Shown: positions 7,327 through 16,419 of the stretch, piece by piece | Numbering within the stretch: position 1 is the first letter of the stretch | How the letters are laid out: every line of letters begins with the position of its first letter | Source of the DNA: JAWWPG01 sp033850885 | Lineage (GTDB): Bacteria; Actinomycetota; Actinomycetes; Propionibacteriales; Nocardioidaceae | Direction of reading: 5' to 3' | Assembly (NCBI GenBank): GCA_033850885.1 | Contig: JAWWPG010000028.1 | Span: 1-64,000 of the forward strand | Length of the DNA stretch: 64,000 nt | Made by a program: the position numbers and the translations under genes | Notes under the pieces: generated by a model | The model's input: the letters and a program-made list of their open reading frames with translations, nothing else | Told to the model about the DNA's origin: nothing | The model's database searches: none

Positions 7327-9213
7327 ATGAGCAGATACGACGAGACCTACCGGGCGAGCATCGAGGACCCCGACGGCTTCTGGGGGGAGCAGGCCGGTCT
7401 CGTCGACTGGTTCAGCAGGCCCACCGTCATCCTCGACCGGTCGCGGCCGCCGTTCTTCCGCTGGTACGTCGACGGCACCCTCAACACGTGCTACAACGCG
7501 CTCGACCGCCACGTGATCGCCGGTCGTGGCGACCAGCCGGCCCTCGTCTACGACAGTCCGGTGACGCAGACCCAGCGGACCTTCAGCTACGCACAGCTGC
7601 TGGCCGATGTTGCCGCGTTCGCGGGCGCTTTGCAGAGCTTCGGGGTCGAGCCCGGCGACCGCGTCGTCATCTATCTGCCGATGATCCCCGAGGCCGTCGT
7701 GGCGATGCTCGCGTGCGCCCGCATCGGGGCCGTGCACTCGGTGGTGTTCGGAGGCTTCGCGGCGGCAGAGCTCGCCGTACGCATCGACGACGCCAAGCCG
7801 GTCGTCGTCGTCTCAGCGTCGTGCGGCGTCGAAGCGAGCCGGGTCGTGGACTACTCGTCCCTGCTCAACCGGGCTCTCGAGATCGCCGAGCACGAGCCAC
7901 GGGTCTGCGTCGTCAAGCAGCGCGAGCAGCTGAGAGCCGAGCTTGTCGCCGGCCGCGACGTCGACTGGGCAGCGGCGATGGCGGTCGGCCGGCTCGAGCC
8001 AGCCTCGTGCGCGCCGGTCGCGGCCACGGACCCCCTCTACGTGCTCTACACGTCGGGGACCACCGGCAGGCCGAAGGGGGTCGTCCGGGACAACGGCGGT
8101 CATGCGGTCGCGCTGGCCTGGTCGATGCCGAACATCTTCGACATCACCGCCGGGCAGGCGTGGTGGGCGGCTTCGGACGTCGGATGGGTGGTCGGTCACT
8201 CCTACATCGTGTATGCCCCGCTGATCGCCGGAGCCACCTCCGTGATCTACGAGGGAAAGCCGGTCGGGACTCCAGACGCCGGGGCGTTCTGGCGGGTGGC
8301 GGCAGAACATCGGGTGCAGGGGCTGTTCACCGCTCCAACAGCGATCCGGGCCATCAAGAAGGAGGACCCGGACGGCCGGCTCATCGGCGGCTACGACCTC
8401 GCCGGCTTGAGGAACCTGTTCCTCGCAGGAGAACGGCTCGACCCCGACACCTACCACTGGGCCAAGGACCGGCTGGGGATCCCCGTGATCGACAACTGGT
8501 GGCAGACGGAGACCGGCTGGCCTATCGTGGCGAACCCCCGTGGGCTGGAACCGCTTCCGGTGAAGGCCGGTTCACCGTCCGTGCCGGTGCCTGGGTACGA
8601 CGTGCGGATCCTCGACGAGCGGGGCACGGAAGTGGGACCGGGCCAGGAAGGCGCGATCTGTCTGCATCTGCCCATGCCGCCCGGCACGCTGCCGACGCTG
8701 TGGGAGGACGACGACCGCTATGTGGCGTCGTACCTCAGCGTGTATGAGGGAAACTACCTGTCGGGGGACGGCGGGTACGTCGACGAGGACGGCTACGTCT
8801 TTGTGATGGGCCGCACCGACGACGTGATCAACGTGGCGGGTCACCGGCTGTCGACGGGATCGCTGGAGGCTGTGCTTTCCCGTCACCCGGACGTGGCCGA
8901 GTGCGCTGTCATCGGCGCCGCGGATCCCCTCAAGGGCCAGACTCCGCGCGGGTTTGTCGTCTTGAAGGCCGGCCATGACATCGACCCGGAGGAGCTCACC
9001 CGTCAGCTCGTTGCCGCGGTGCGTGACGAGGTGGGCCCCGTTGCGGCTTTCAGGGATGTCACCGTGGTCGCGGCGTTGCCGAAGACCCGCTCGGGCAAGA
9101 TCCTCCGCAAGACGATGCGCCAGATCGCGGACGGGGAGGACCCCGCCACCCCGTCGACGATCGAGGACCCCGCGGTGCTCGACACGATCGGGCCGGCGCT
9201 GCGCGGCGACTAG
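7327..9213 (+). CDS. acyl-CoA synthetase, propionyl-CoA synthetase (PrpE)-like
   Basis: A 628-residue AMP-forming ligase of the acetyl/propionyl-CoA synthetase class. The acyl-adenylate motif YTSGTTGRPKG starts at residue 241 and is followed by VVRDNGGHA, a stretch typical of PrpE. The adenylate-binding WWQTETGWP lies near 394, and the acetylation-controlled lysine is in KTRSGKILRK (Lys591). The ligase makes an acyl-CoA from a short carboxylate with ATP. In this island it could activate propionate, acetate or a diamine-derived acid. AAAGG sits 8-10 nt before the ATG. The stop overlaps that of the converging PuuB-like gene by 4 bp. Confidence 0.82.
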   Translation: MSRYDETYRASIEDPDGFWGEQAGLVDWFSRPTVILDRSRPPFFRWYVDGTLNTCYNALDRHVIAGRGDQPALVYDSPVTQTQRTFSYAQLLADVAAFAGALQSFGVEPGDRVVIYLPMIPEAVVAMLACARIGAVHSVVFGGFAAAELAVRIDDAKPVVVVSASCGVEASRVVDYSSLLNRALEIAEHEPRVCVVKQREQLRAELVAGRDVDWAAAMAVGRLEPASCAPVAATDPLYVLYTSGTTGRPKGVVRDNGGHAVALAWSMPNIFDITAGQAWWAASDVGWVVGHSYIVYAPLIAGATSVIYEGKPVGTPDAGAFWRVAAEHRVQGLFTAPTAIRAIKKEDPDGRLIGGYDLAGLRNLFLAGERLDPDTYHWAKDRLGIPVIDNWWQTETGWPIVANPRGLEPLPVKAGSPSVPVPGYDVRILDERGTEVGPGQEGAICLHLPMPPGTLPTLWEDDDRYVASYLSVYEGNYLSGDGGYVDEDGYVFVMGRTDDVINVAGHRLSTGSLEAVLSRHPDVAECAVIGAADPLKGQTPRGFVVLKAGHDIDPEELTRQLVAAVRDEVGPVAAFRDVTVVAALPKTRSGKILRKTMRQIADGEDPATPSTIEDPAVLDTIGPALRGD

Positions 9214-10595
9214 TGGCCGCCCAGCATCGGAGCCAGCGCCTTCGCCATCATGCTCTGCCGCCCGGTCAGGGACTCCTCGTGGTCGGAAGCCGTCATCGCG
9301 CGCAGGCCCGCGTTGATCCCCAGCCAGCGCAGGGGTTCCGGCTCCCATTGGGGTGAGCGGTGGTTGACCCACGGCAGGGTCGTCACGTCCGTCTGGCGGC
9401 CGGTGACCAGGTCGGCGAGCGTCCGGCCGGCCAGGTTCGTCGTCGACACGCCGTCCCCGACGTACCCGCCGGCCCAGCCGAGGCCGGTGGAGGGGTCGAA
9501 GCCGACCGAGGCCATCCAGTCCCGCGTGATGCCGAGCGGACCTCCCCAGGCATGGGTGAAGGCGTGGCCGTCGAGCGCGGGAAACATGTCGACGAGCGTC
9601 TCCCGCAGGCCGGCGAACACCCGTTCCTCCTGGTCGAAATCGGGCTTGACCGCCGACCCGAAGTGGTACGGCGCTCCGCGGCCCCCGAAGACCAGGCGCC
9701 CGTCGGCGGTCCGCTGGCCGTAGATGATGAGGTGGCGGTAGTCGGTGAACGTCGGGCTGTCGTCCAGCCCGATCTCCTCCCAGACGGACTCAGGGAGCGG
9801 CTCGGTGGCGACGATCAGCGAGTAGACCGGGACGACGGCACGGCGCAGGCCGGCGAGACCCGGAGTGAACCCCTCCGTCGCCCGGATGACCGCCGATGCC
9901 CTCACCTGATGGCCCGGGGCCGTGGTGACCAGGCTCGGCGAGATGGACTCAACTGCGGTCTGCTCGAAGATCACCGCTCCCCGACGCTCGACGGCATGAG
10001 CGAGACCGCGAACCAGCTTGGCCGGGTGGATCCTCGCGCAGTTCGGCGTGTACGTCGCGGCGAGCACCCCGGACGCGCGGGCGACTGACGACGTCTCTTC
10101 AGGCGACAGCAGCCGTAGGTCGTCCGCGCCGGCACTCCACGCCCGGGCCTCGTCCACCTCATGCCGGGCTCTCGCGAGCTGGCTCCGGCTCCGGGCAAAG
10201 CTGATCATCCCGCCCTTGTGGAAGTCGCAGTCGATGTCCTCGTCGGCCGTCACCGCGCCGATCTCGTCGATGGACCCGCGCATGGCCTTGGCCAGCCTCC
10301 GGGCCGCGTCCGGTGAGGACCCAGGCAGGCTTGCCACCTTGCTGCTCGACGACGGGAAGAGTGCCGAGACCCAACCGCCGTTGCGTCCCGACGCCCCGAA
10401 CCCCGCGATCTCCCGTTCGAGGACGACGACCCGCAGGTCCGGGTCCGCGCGTTGCAGGTAGTAGGCGGCCCACAACCCCGTGAATCCGGCTCCGACGATC
10501 GCCACGTCGACGTCGATCGACGAGGCGAGACCCGGGCGTGGGGTCAGGTCGTCTCCACACGTCTGGTGCCACAGCGAGAGGTCGTCGTACCTCAC
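9210..10595 (-). CDS. FAD-dependent amine oxidoreductase, PuuB-like
   Basis: A 461-residue DAO-fold flavoenzyme resembling gamma-glutamylputrescine oxidase and related amine oxidases. The N-terminus YDDLSLWHQT is characteristic. The dinucleotide-binding VAIVGAGFTGLWAAYYL follows near residue 30, then GASGRNGGW for FAD contact. The C-terminal FAD-closing region is in SVGFDPSTGLGWAGGYVGDGV. It should oxidise an amine to an aldehyde with release of ammonia and peroxide. The GTG at 10595 overlaps the lrp stop (GTGA) and has GGGGAG 4 nt before it; an ATG at 10607 is possible. No glutamylputrescine synthetase (puuA) is in the window, so free amines are plausible substrates. Confidence 0.78.
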   Translation of the reverse strand: MRYDDLSLWHQTCGDDLTPRPGLASSIDVDVAIVGAGFTGLWAAYYLQRADPDLRVVVLEREIAGFGASGRNGGWVSALFPSSSSKVASLPGSSPDAARRLAKAMRGSIDEIGAVTADEDIDCDFHKGGMISFARSRSQLARARHEVDEARAWSAGADDLRLLSPEETSSVARASGVLAATYTPNCARIHPAKLVRGLAHAVERRGAVIFEQTAVESISPSLVTTAPGHQVRASAVIRATEGFTPGLAGLRRAVVPVYSLIVATEPLPESVWEEIGLDDSPTFTDYRHLIIYGQRTADGRLVFGGRGAPYHFGSAVKPDFDQEERVFAGLRETLVDMFPALDGHAFTHAWGGPLGITRDWMASVGFDPSTGLGWAGGYVGDGVSTTNLAGRTLADLVTGRQTDVTTLPWVNHRSPQWEPEPLRWLGINAGLRAMTASDHEESLTGRQSMMAKALAPMLGGH

Positions 10596-11065
10596 CGGAC
10601 TCCCCATGAGTAGGTCTGCTTGTGCAGCTTCAGGTACACGAACGTCTCGGTCGACATCACCCCGCTGAGGGACCGGATCCGCTTTGAGAGCAGCTCGAGC
10701 AGATGGTCGTCGCTCTCGCACACCACCTCGGCGATGATGTCGAAGGACCCCGCGGTGACGATCACGTAGTCGACCTCCGGCATGGCGGCGAGCGCGTCCG
10801 CCACCGGCTCGATGTCACCTTCGGCGTGGATGCCGATCATCGCCTGACGTGCGAAGCCGAGCTGGAGCGGGTTGGTGACGGCGACGATCTGCATCACACC
10901 GTTCTCGAGAAGCCGCTGCACGCGTTGGCGAACCGCCGCCTCGGACAGGCCAACCGCCTTGCCGATCGAGGCGTACGGCATCCGGCCGTCGCGCTGCAGC
11001 TCTTCGATGATGCCCTTCGACACGTCGTCGAGGTGCGGGTGGGGAGAGGCATGGCGATTTGGCAC
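10592..11065 (-). CDS. Lrp/AsnC-family transcriptional regulator
   Basis: A 157-residue feast/famine regulator. The N-terminal winged helix-turn-helix is LDDVSKGIIEELQ to VRQRVQRLLENGVM (about 12-57). A RAM effector-binding domain with VDYVIVTAGSFDIIAEVVC near 105 follows. Such proteins sense amino acids or related amines as octamers. It overlaps the PuuB-like gene by 4 bp, so it probably controls this operon and possibly the whole polyamine island. The GTG at 11065 follows CACACT by 7 nt, a possible leaderless promoter. An inverted repeat 50 bp upstream is a candidate autoregulatory site. Confidence 0.88.
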   Translation of the reverse strand: MPNRHASPHPHLDDVSKGIIEELQRDGRMPYASIGKAVGLSEAAVRQRVQRLLENGVMQIVAVTNPLQLGFARQAMIGIHAEGDIEPVADALAAMPEVDYVIVTAGSFDIIAEVVCESDDHLLELLSKRIRSLSGVMSTETFVYLKLHKQTYSWGVR

Positions 11066-11114
11066 GCCTCTGAGTGTGAAGTGGTATCGCTACGAAGACA
11101 AGGGGATCCAACCA

Positions 11115-11150
11115 GATTTCGTCGGTCTCCGCCTCGGATTCGACGAAATC
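11115..11150. promoter_or_regulatory. perfect 10-bp inverted repeat upstream of lrp, candidate operator
   Basis: GATTTCGTCG (11115-11124) and CGACGAAATC (11141-11150) are exact inverse copies around a 16-nt spacer, between the aminotransferase stop and the lrp start. The half-site core ACGAAATC recurs as CAACGAAATC at 12684-12693 in the divergent aminotransferase/agmatinase promoter region. This fits a palindromic Lrp-type operator. A terminator for the aminotransferase gene is the alternative. Confidence 0.45.
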
Positions 11151-11198
11151 ACTCGTCGTTGTCGGCGTGGCGGGCGAACGTCGCCAGCCAGGCAGCGG

Positions 11199-12587
11199 TC
11201 AGATGAGGGTACCGGCCTCGGTCAGCACCTCGCGGAGGATCTGCTCGATCTCGTCGAAGTGCTGCTGGTCGCAGATGAGCGGCGGGGAGAGCTGCACGAC
11301 CGGGTCGCCGCGGTCGTCCGCGCGGCAGTAGAGGCCGGCGTCGTACAGCGCCTTGGACAGGAAGCCGCGCAGCAGACGCTCCGACTCGTCGTCGTTGAAC
11401 GTCTCCTTGGTGCCCTTGTCCTTGACGAGCTCGATGCCGTAGAAGAAGCCGTCGCCGCGGACATCGCCCACGATCGGGAGGTCCTGCAGCTTCTCCAGGG
11501 TGGCCCTGAAGTCGTCCTGCGTGTCGAGGACGTGCTGGTTGATCCCTTCCCGCTCGAACACGTCGAGGTTCGCCAGCGCCACCGCCGTCGACACGGGGTG
11601 CCCGCCGAACGTGTAGCCGTGGTAGAAGGTCGTGCCGCCCTTGCTGAAAGGCTCGTAGAGGCGGTCCGTCGCGATCATCGCGCCCAGCGGGGCGTACCCG
11701 GAGGTGATGCCCTTGGCGCAGGTGATCATGTCCGGCTGGTAGCCGTAACGCTCCGAGCCGAACATGTGGCCCAGGCGGCCGAAGGCGCAGATCACCTCGT
11801 CACTGACCAGCAGGACGTCATACTCGTCGCAGATCTCGCGCACCCGCTGGAAGTACCCCGGCGGGGGCGGGAAGCACCCTCCGGCGTTCTGCACCGGCTC
11901 GAGGAACACGGCGGCGACAGTGCTGGCGCCCTCGTTCTCGATGGCGACGGCGATCTGGTCGGCCGCCCACCTCCCGAAGGCCTCGAGGTCGTCGGCGTGC
12001 TGCGGCGCCCGGTAGAAGTTCGTGTTCGGCACCCGGAACGTGCTGGGCACCAGGGGCTCGAACGGCGCCTTGAGGTCAGGGAGACCGGTGATCGACAGGG
12101 CGCCCTGGGTGGTGCCGTGGTAGGCGATGGCTCGCGAGATCACCTTGTGCTTGGTCGGTTTGCCGGTCAGCTTGAAATACTGCTTGGCGAGCTTCCACGC
12201 CGTCTCGACCGCCTCGCCGCCACCGCTGGTGAAGAAGACCCGGTTCAGGTCACCCGGCGCATAGCTGGCGACCCGCTGGGCGAGTTCGATGGCGTTCGGG
12301 TGCGCGTACGACCACAGCGGCATGAACCCGAGCTGTTGCGCCTGCCGCGCCGCCGCCTCAGCGAGCTCGGTCCGGCCGTGGCCGATCTGGCTGACGAAGA
12401 GGCCGGCCAGCGCGTCGAGGTAGCGCTTGCCCTTGGCGTCGTAGATGTAGGCGCCCTCCCCGCGGACGATGATCGGCACATCGGAGGTGTCGTACGACGA
12501 CATCCGGCTGAAGTGCATCCACAGGTGGTCGCGGGCCGACTGCTGAAGCGCGGCGTAGTCGAGGTCAACGGAGGTATCGATCGTCAT
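11199..12587 (-). CDS. class III aminotransferase, putrescine/diamine--pyruvate type (SpuC-like)
   Basis: A 462-residue PLP enzyme of the omega-transaminase group. Near the N-terminus is DHLWMHFSRMSSY, typical of putrescine/beta-alanine-pyruvate aminotransferases. The cofactor phosphate loop is FFTSGGGEAVETAWK, the pyridine-nitrogen aspartate is in LLVSDEVICAFGRLG, and the Schiff-base lysine is in ITCAKGITSGYAPLG. It should move the amino group of putrescine or a similar diamine to a keto acid, giving an aminoaldehyde. The ATG at 12587 lies 6 nt after CAGACT. The gene diverges from agmatinase, which makes putrescine. Confidence 0.85.
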   Translation of the reverse strand: MTIDTSVDLDYAALQQSARDHLWMHFSRMSSYDTSDVPIIVRGEGAYIYDAKGKRYLDALAGLFVSQIGHGRTELAEAAARQAQQLGFMPLWSYAHPNAIELAQRVASYAPGDLNRVFFTSGGGEAVETAWKLAKQYFKLTGKPTKHKVISRAIAYHGTTQGALSITGLPDLKAPFEPLVPSTFRVPNTNFYRAPQHADDLEAFGRWAADQIAVAIENEGASTVAAVFLEPVQNAGGCFPPPPGYFQRVREICDEYDVLLVSDEVICAFGRLGHMFGSERYGYQPDMITCAKGITSGYAPLGAMIATDRLYEPFSKGGTTFYHGYTFGGHPVSTAVALANLDVFEREGINQHVLDTQDDFRATLEKLQDLPIVGDVRGDGFFYGIELVKDKGTKETFNDDESERLLRGFLSKALYDAGLYCRADDRGDPVVQLSPPLICDQQHFDEIEQILREVLTEAGTLI

Positions 12588-12808
12588 GGGTAGAGTCTGC
12601 ACCACGGTAGGGGCGCCAGGCAAGTGAAACCGTGGGTAAACTCGCCGCTAGGCGCCGAGATAGGCTGTACGACCATGCTCCAACAACGAAATCCGCACTC
12701 CAAGCGAGCCTCAAGGACCGAAAGAGTCGGGTCTCGGCGACCGCGGGCCGAGCGGGCAGGTATGGACCCGCCGCGCGGTGTCGAGGTGGGCGCCGACATG
12801 ATGCAGCC
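12588..12808. promoter_or_regulatory. divergent promoter region, aminotransferase / agmatinase
   Basis: This 221-bp region feeds both divergent genes. It contains CAACGAAATC (12684-12693), which shares ACGAAATC with the inverted repeat upstream of lrp, and CATGAT (12797-12802) 6 nt before the agmatinase ATG as a possible leaderless -10 box. Co-regulation of the two genes by the Lrp-type protein is inferred. I see no gene here. Confidence 0.35.
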
Positions 12809-13810
12809 ATGACCCGCTACGGCGCCCAGTACGGTCCCGACTATACGTTCCTCGGCATTCCCCGGGCGGACCTGGCCGACCGGTCGACGTACGAGCGCGC
12901 GGACGTCGTGGTCGTCGGCGCCCCGTTCGACGGGGGTACGTCGCACCGGCCCGGCACCAGGTTCGGGCCGATGGCGATCCGGCAGGCCTGCTACCTCCCG
13001 GTGGACGGGTCGCGGCCGCACATGGCGCTGCGCGTCGATGCCCTTCGCGACATCAGCGTCGTGGACGCAGGCGACGTCGAGATGTATTCCGGCGACGTCG
13101 AGACGGCGATCCGCAGCCTCGAGGATGCGGTGTACGCCGTGTCGGCCGCGGGGGCGACCCCGCTGGTGCTCGGTGGCGACCACACGATCACGCTGCCCGA
13201 TGCCACCGGGGTGGCTCGCCACCACGGGTTCGGGCGCGTGTCGATGATCCACTTCGATGCTCATGCCGATACCGGCGACACCACGTTCGGCTCGCTGTAC
13301 GGTCATGGCCAGCCCATGCGGCGGCTGATCGAGTCCGGCGCCCTGCGAGGTGACCGGTTCCTGCAGATCGGGCTGCGCGGCTACTGGCCCGGCCCCGACA
13401 TCCTGGCCTGGATGGCGCAGCAGCACATGAGGTCGTACGAGATGACGGAGGTCGTCGCCCGGGGACTCGATGCCTGCCTCAGCGAGGCGTTCGAGATCGC
13501 CCTCGACGACTGCGATGGCATCTTCCTGTCCGTGGACGTCGACGTCTGCGACCCGGCACATGCGCCGGGAACGGGAACTCCTGAGCCGGGTGGGCTGTCC
13601 GCGCGCCAGCTCCTCGACGCGGTACGACGGATCTGCGTCGAGCTGCCGATCGTCGGTATCGACGTCGTCGAGGTGGCGCCCCCGTACGACCATGCCGAGA
13701 TCACTGCCTACCTGGCGAACCGCGTCTGTCTCGAGGCGCTGTCGGGGATCGCTGCCCGCAAGCTCGGGACCAGCCACGATCCAGCTGGGCCTCTTCTCAA
13801 CGGCATGTAG
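12809..13810 (+). CDS. speB: agmatinase / ureohydrolase
   Basis: A 333-residue manganese ureohydrolase of the arginase superfamily. The first metal-binding cluster is FDAHADTGD (Asp150, His152, Asp154); the preceding GGDHTITLP holds the first histidine near 125. The second cluster is SVDVDVCDPAHAPGTGTPEPGG (Asp243, Asp245). It hydrolyses agmatine to putrescine and urea. The GTSHRPGTRFGP loop is typical of agmatinases, but guanidinobutyrase or another guanidino-acid hydrolase cannot be excluded. Placed opposite a diamine aminotransferase, it would supply that enzyme's substrate. The ATG at 12809 is used because the upstream ORF extension is basic and unlike the family. Confidence 0.87.
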   Translation: MTRYGAQYGPDYTFLGIPRADLADRSTYERADVVVVGAPFDGGTSHRPGTRFGPMAIRQACYLPVDGSRPHMALRVDALRDISVVDAGDVEMYSGDVETAIRSLEDAVYAVSAAGATPLVLGGDHTITLPDATGVARHHGFGRVSMIHFDAHADTGDTTFGSLYGHGQPMRRLIESGALRGDRFLQIGLRGYWPGPDILAWMAQQHMRSYEMTEVVARGLDACLSEAFEIALDDCDGIFLSVDVDVCDPAHAPGTGTPEPGGLSARQLLDAVRRICVELPIVGIDVVEVAPPYDHAEITAYLANRVCLEALSGIAARKLGTSHDPAGPLLNGM

Positions 13811-13985
13811 GCCCGTCGGCGGCAGCAGAGTGATCGAGACGTGTCGGGAGACAGGGAAAGCCAGCTGGTTATCCACCGATGGCGCAGCACGATCGCGTTG
13901 TCCACAAGACAAAACATGCTTCGAAAATGTCGGCGGATCCACCTACCGGCTGGTGACGCAGGCCCACGCCGCACGGACGCGCGGG

Positions 13986-15167
13986 TCAGCGGAAAGCCGA
14001 CTCGCCGGTTAGCGCCTGGCCGATCACCAGCTGGTGCACCTCCGAGGTGCCCTCGTAGGTGAGCACCGACTCGAGGTTGTTGGCGTGCCGGATCACCGGG
14101 TATTCGAGGGTGATCCCGTTGGCGCCGAGGATCGTCCGGCACTCCCGCGCGATCGCGATCGCCTCCCGCACGTTGTTCAGCTTTCCGACACTCACCTGCT
14201 CTGGGGTGATCACGCCGGCGTCCTTGAGCCGGCCTAGGTGGAGCGCGAGCAACATGCCCTTGCCGAGCTCGAGCGTCATGTTGGCGAGCTTCTCCTGGGT
14301 GAGCTGGTAGGCGGTGAGCGGCTTGTCGAAGATCCGGCGCGTTCCGGCGTACGCGAGGACGGTGTCGAGACAGTCCCGCGCGGCGCCGAGGGCCCCGAAG
14401 ACGATCCCGAAGCGGGCCTCGGACAGGCACGACAGCGGCCCACTCAGACCCTTCGCTCCCGGGAGCATCGCGGACCCGGGGATCCGGACATCCTCGAGGA
14501 CCAGCTCGCTCGACACCGATGCACGCAGCGACATCTTGTGCTTGATCTCGGGCGCCGAGAAGCCTCGCGAACCCGTCGGCACGACGAAGCCCCGGATCCC
14601 GTCGTCGGTTCTTGCCCAGACGATCGCCAGGTCTGCGATCGAGCCGTTCGTGATCCACATCTTCGTGCCGTTGAGCACCCAGTCGTCGCCGTCTCTCATC
14701 GCACGGGTCCGCATGCCCGACGGGTCCGACCCGAAGTCCGGCTCGGTCAGGCCGAAGCATCCGATCGCCTCGCCGGCCGCCATCTTCGGCAGCCACTGCG
14801 CCTTCTGCCCCTCGCTGCCGAACCGGTGCACGGCGAACATCGCGAGCGAGCCCTGTACGGACACGAGGCTACGGATTCCCGAGTCGGCTGCCTCCAGCTC
14901 GAGGCAGGCCAGCCCGTACGACGTCGCGCTGGTGCCGGCGCACCCGTACCCCTCGAGGTGCATCCCCAGCAGGCCCAGCGCGCCGAGCTCCTTTGCGAGC
15001 TCGCGGGCCGGGATCGCCCCGTCCTCGAACCACTGGGCGATGTTCGGGCGGATCTTGTCGTCGCAGTAGCGCCGTACCGTGTCGCGGATTGCCATCTCCT
15101 CGTCGCCGAGAAGACTGTCGATGGCCAGCAGCTCGAGCGGAGACATGCGCTGACGAGAGGGAGACAC
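13986..15167 (-). CDS. acyl-CoA dehydrogenase, glutaryl-CoA dehydrogenase-like
   Basis: A 393-residue flavoprotein. FAD and substrate motifs include CFGLTEPDFGSDP near 150 and KMWITNGSIADLAIVWAR near 185. The catalytic base is in TYEGTSEVHQLVIGQALTG (Glu372), the C-terminal position used by short-chain and glutaryl-CoA dehydrogenases. Overall pattern and length fit GcdH, which oxidises and decarboxylates glutaryl-CoA to crotonyl-CoA. Its presence suggests that C5 compounds (lysine, cadaverine, 5-aminovalerate) are broken down alongside putrescine. It diverges from potA. No electron-transfer flavoprotein genes are in the window. Confidence 0.82.
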   Translation of the reverse strand: MSPSRQRMSPLELLAIDSLLGDEEMAIRDTVRRYCDDKIRPNIAQWFEDGAIPARELAKELGALGLLGMHLEGYGCAGTSATSYGLACLELEAADSGIRSLVSVQGSLAMFAVHRFGSEGQKAQWLPKMAAGEAIGCFGLTEPDFGSDPSGMRTRAMRDGDDWVLNGTKMWITNGSIADLAIVWARTDDGIRGFVVPTGSRGFSAPEIKHKMSLRASVSSELVLEDVRIPGSAMLPGAKGLSGPLSCLSEARFGIVFGALGAARDCLDTVLAYAGTRRIFDKPLTAYQLTQEKLANMTLELGKGMLLALHLGRLKDAGVITPEQVSVGKLNNVREAIAIARECRTILGANGITLEYPVIRHANNLESVLTYEGTSEVHQLVIGQALTGESAFR

Positions 15168-15309
15168 GGTCGCTCCAGACGGTCGGGGACTGGCGTGGAT
15201 GCGCTTCCACTATAGGAATGGCTGGCACCGCGGCGCTCGTCGTGCGACCGGGCAGACGGACAAACCCGGCGTCACGGTGGTTCGTCTGCACGAAGGCGAT
15301 CCCGGTGAG

Positions 15310-15315
15310 TATGGT
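15310..15315 (+). promoter_or_regulatory. -10 box TATGGT for leaderless potA
   Basis: TATGGT lies exactly 6 nt before the GTG at 15322. This decides the potA start and predicts a leaderless polycistronic potADBC message. Confidence 0.45.
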
Positions 15316-15321
15316 GCCGAT

Positions 15322-16419
15322 GTGGCGGACACGACCGACGGGGGTCATAGTGCGCAGTCCATCTCCTTCGCTGCGGTGGATCTGCGAGGTCTGACCCGGC
15401 ACTTCGGACCCGTGGCTGCCGTCGACGGCATCGACCTCACGATCCACGATGGTGAGTTCTTCTCGATGTTGGGCCCGTCGGGCTCGGGCAAGACAACCGT
15501 GCTGAGGATGATCGCCGGCTTCGAGACCCCCGACGCCGGGACCGTTCATCTCGACGGGGTCGACGTCACCAAGCAGGCTCCCTTCGAGCGCAACGTCAAC
15601 ACCGTCTTCCAGGACTACGCCCTGTTCCCCCATATGGACGTGCGCACCAACGTGGCGTACGGGCTTCGCGTCCGCGGCGTCGCTAGGGCACGCCGTCGCG
15701 AGCTGGCTGAGCAGGCGCTGGCGAAGGTGCGGCTCGAGGGACTCGGGGACCGTAAGGCGAGCCAGCTGTCCGGCGGCCAGCGGCAGCGCGTCGCGCTCGC
15801 GCGTGCCCTCGTCATCAAACCGAAGGTGTTGCTCCTCGACGAGCCACTCGGGGCTCTCGACCTGAAGCTCCGAGAGGAGATGCAGGTCGAGCTGAAGGCC
15901 CTGCAGCGCGATATCGGCATTACGTTCGTGTTCGTCACCCACGACCAGCACGAAGCCCTGACCATGAGCGACCGGATCGCGGTCTTCAACGAAGGACGGA
16001 TCGAGCAGGTCGGTACGGCTGCAGAGATCTATGAGCGCCCGGCGTCGACGTTCGTGGCCGGCTTCGTGGGCACGAGCAACCTCATCTCCGGAGCCGCGGC
16101 CCGGACGCTCCTCGGGCGTGACGGCATGTTCAGCATCCGTCCCGAGAAGATCCGCGTCGACTCCGACCTCGACGCGCTGGACGATCCCGACATGCGCTCG
16201 TTCAACGGGACCGTCGCAGAGGTGGTGTACGCCGGTGCGTTTTCGCAGTTCATCGTCGAGCTCGACGCCGGCATGCGACTCGTGGCCGTTCAGCAGAACA
16301 TGGACATGACGCCGACGGAGGTGCTCGCTTCACGCGACTCGACCGTCCGCCTCAGCTGGCGCATCCAAAGCTGTATCGAGATCGAGAGCATTCCACCACC
16401 TGAGTTGGAGGCGTCATGA
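15322..16419 (+). CDS. potA: spermidine/putrescine ABC transporter ATP-binding protein
   Basis: A 365-residue ATPase of the polyamine importer. Walker A GPSGSGKTT starts at residue 51, the Q-loop is in NTVFQDYALFPHM, the signature LSGGQRQR is near 150, Walker B is LLLDEPLGALD near 170, and the H-loop is VFVTHDQHEAL near 200. A C-terminal TOBE-type extension (about 280-365, FSIRPEKIRV) fits regulation of importers. The long ORF can be read from 15199, but GTG 15322 gives the normal PotA N-terminus and has a fitting promoter. It overlaps potD by 4 bp (ATGA) and opens a four-gene transporter operon. Confidence 0.92.
   Translation: MADTTDGGHSAQSISFAAVDLRGLTRHFGPVAAVDGIDLTIHDGEFFSMLGPSGSGKTTVLRMIAGFETPDAGTVHLDGVDVTKQAPFERNVNTVFQDYALFPHMDVRTNVAYGLRVRGVARARRRELAEQALAKVRLEGLGDRKASQLSGGQRQRVALARALVIKPKVLLLDEPLGALDLKLREEMQVELKALQRDIGITFVFVTHDQHEALTMSDRIAVFNEGRIEQVGTAAEIYERPASTFVAGFVGTSNLISGAAARTLLGRDGMFSIRPEKIRVDSDLDALDDPDMRSFNGTVAEVVYAGAFSQFIVELDAGMRLVAVQQNMDMTPTEVLASRDSTVRLSWRIQSCIEIESIPPPELEAS

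Noticed and set aside
10872..12593. Long plus-strand frame antisense to the aminotransferase gene (573 codons)
   Set aside because: A shadow of the real minus-strand gene; its composition (R, E, V, D, H-rich) is non-biological and has no motifs.
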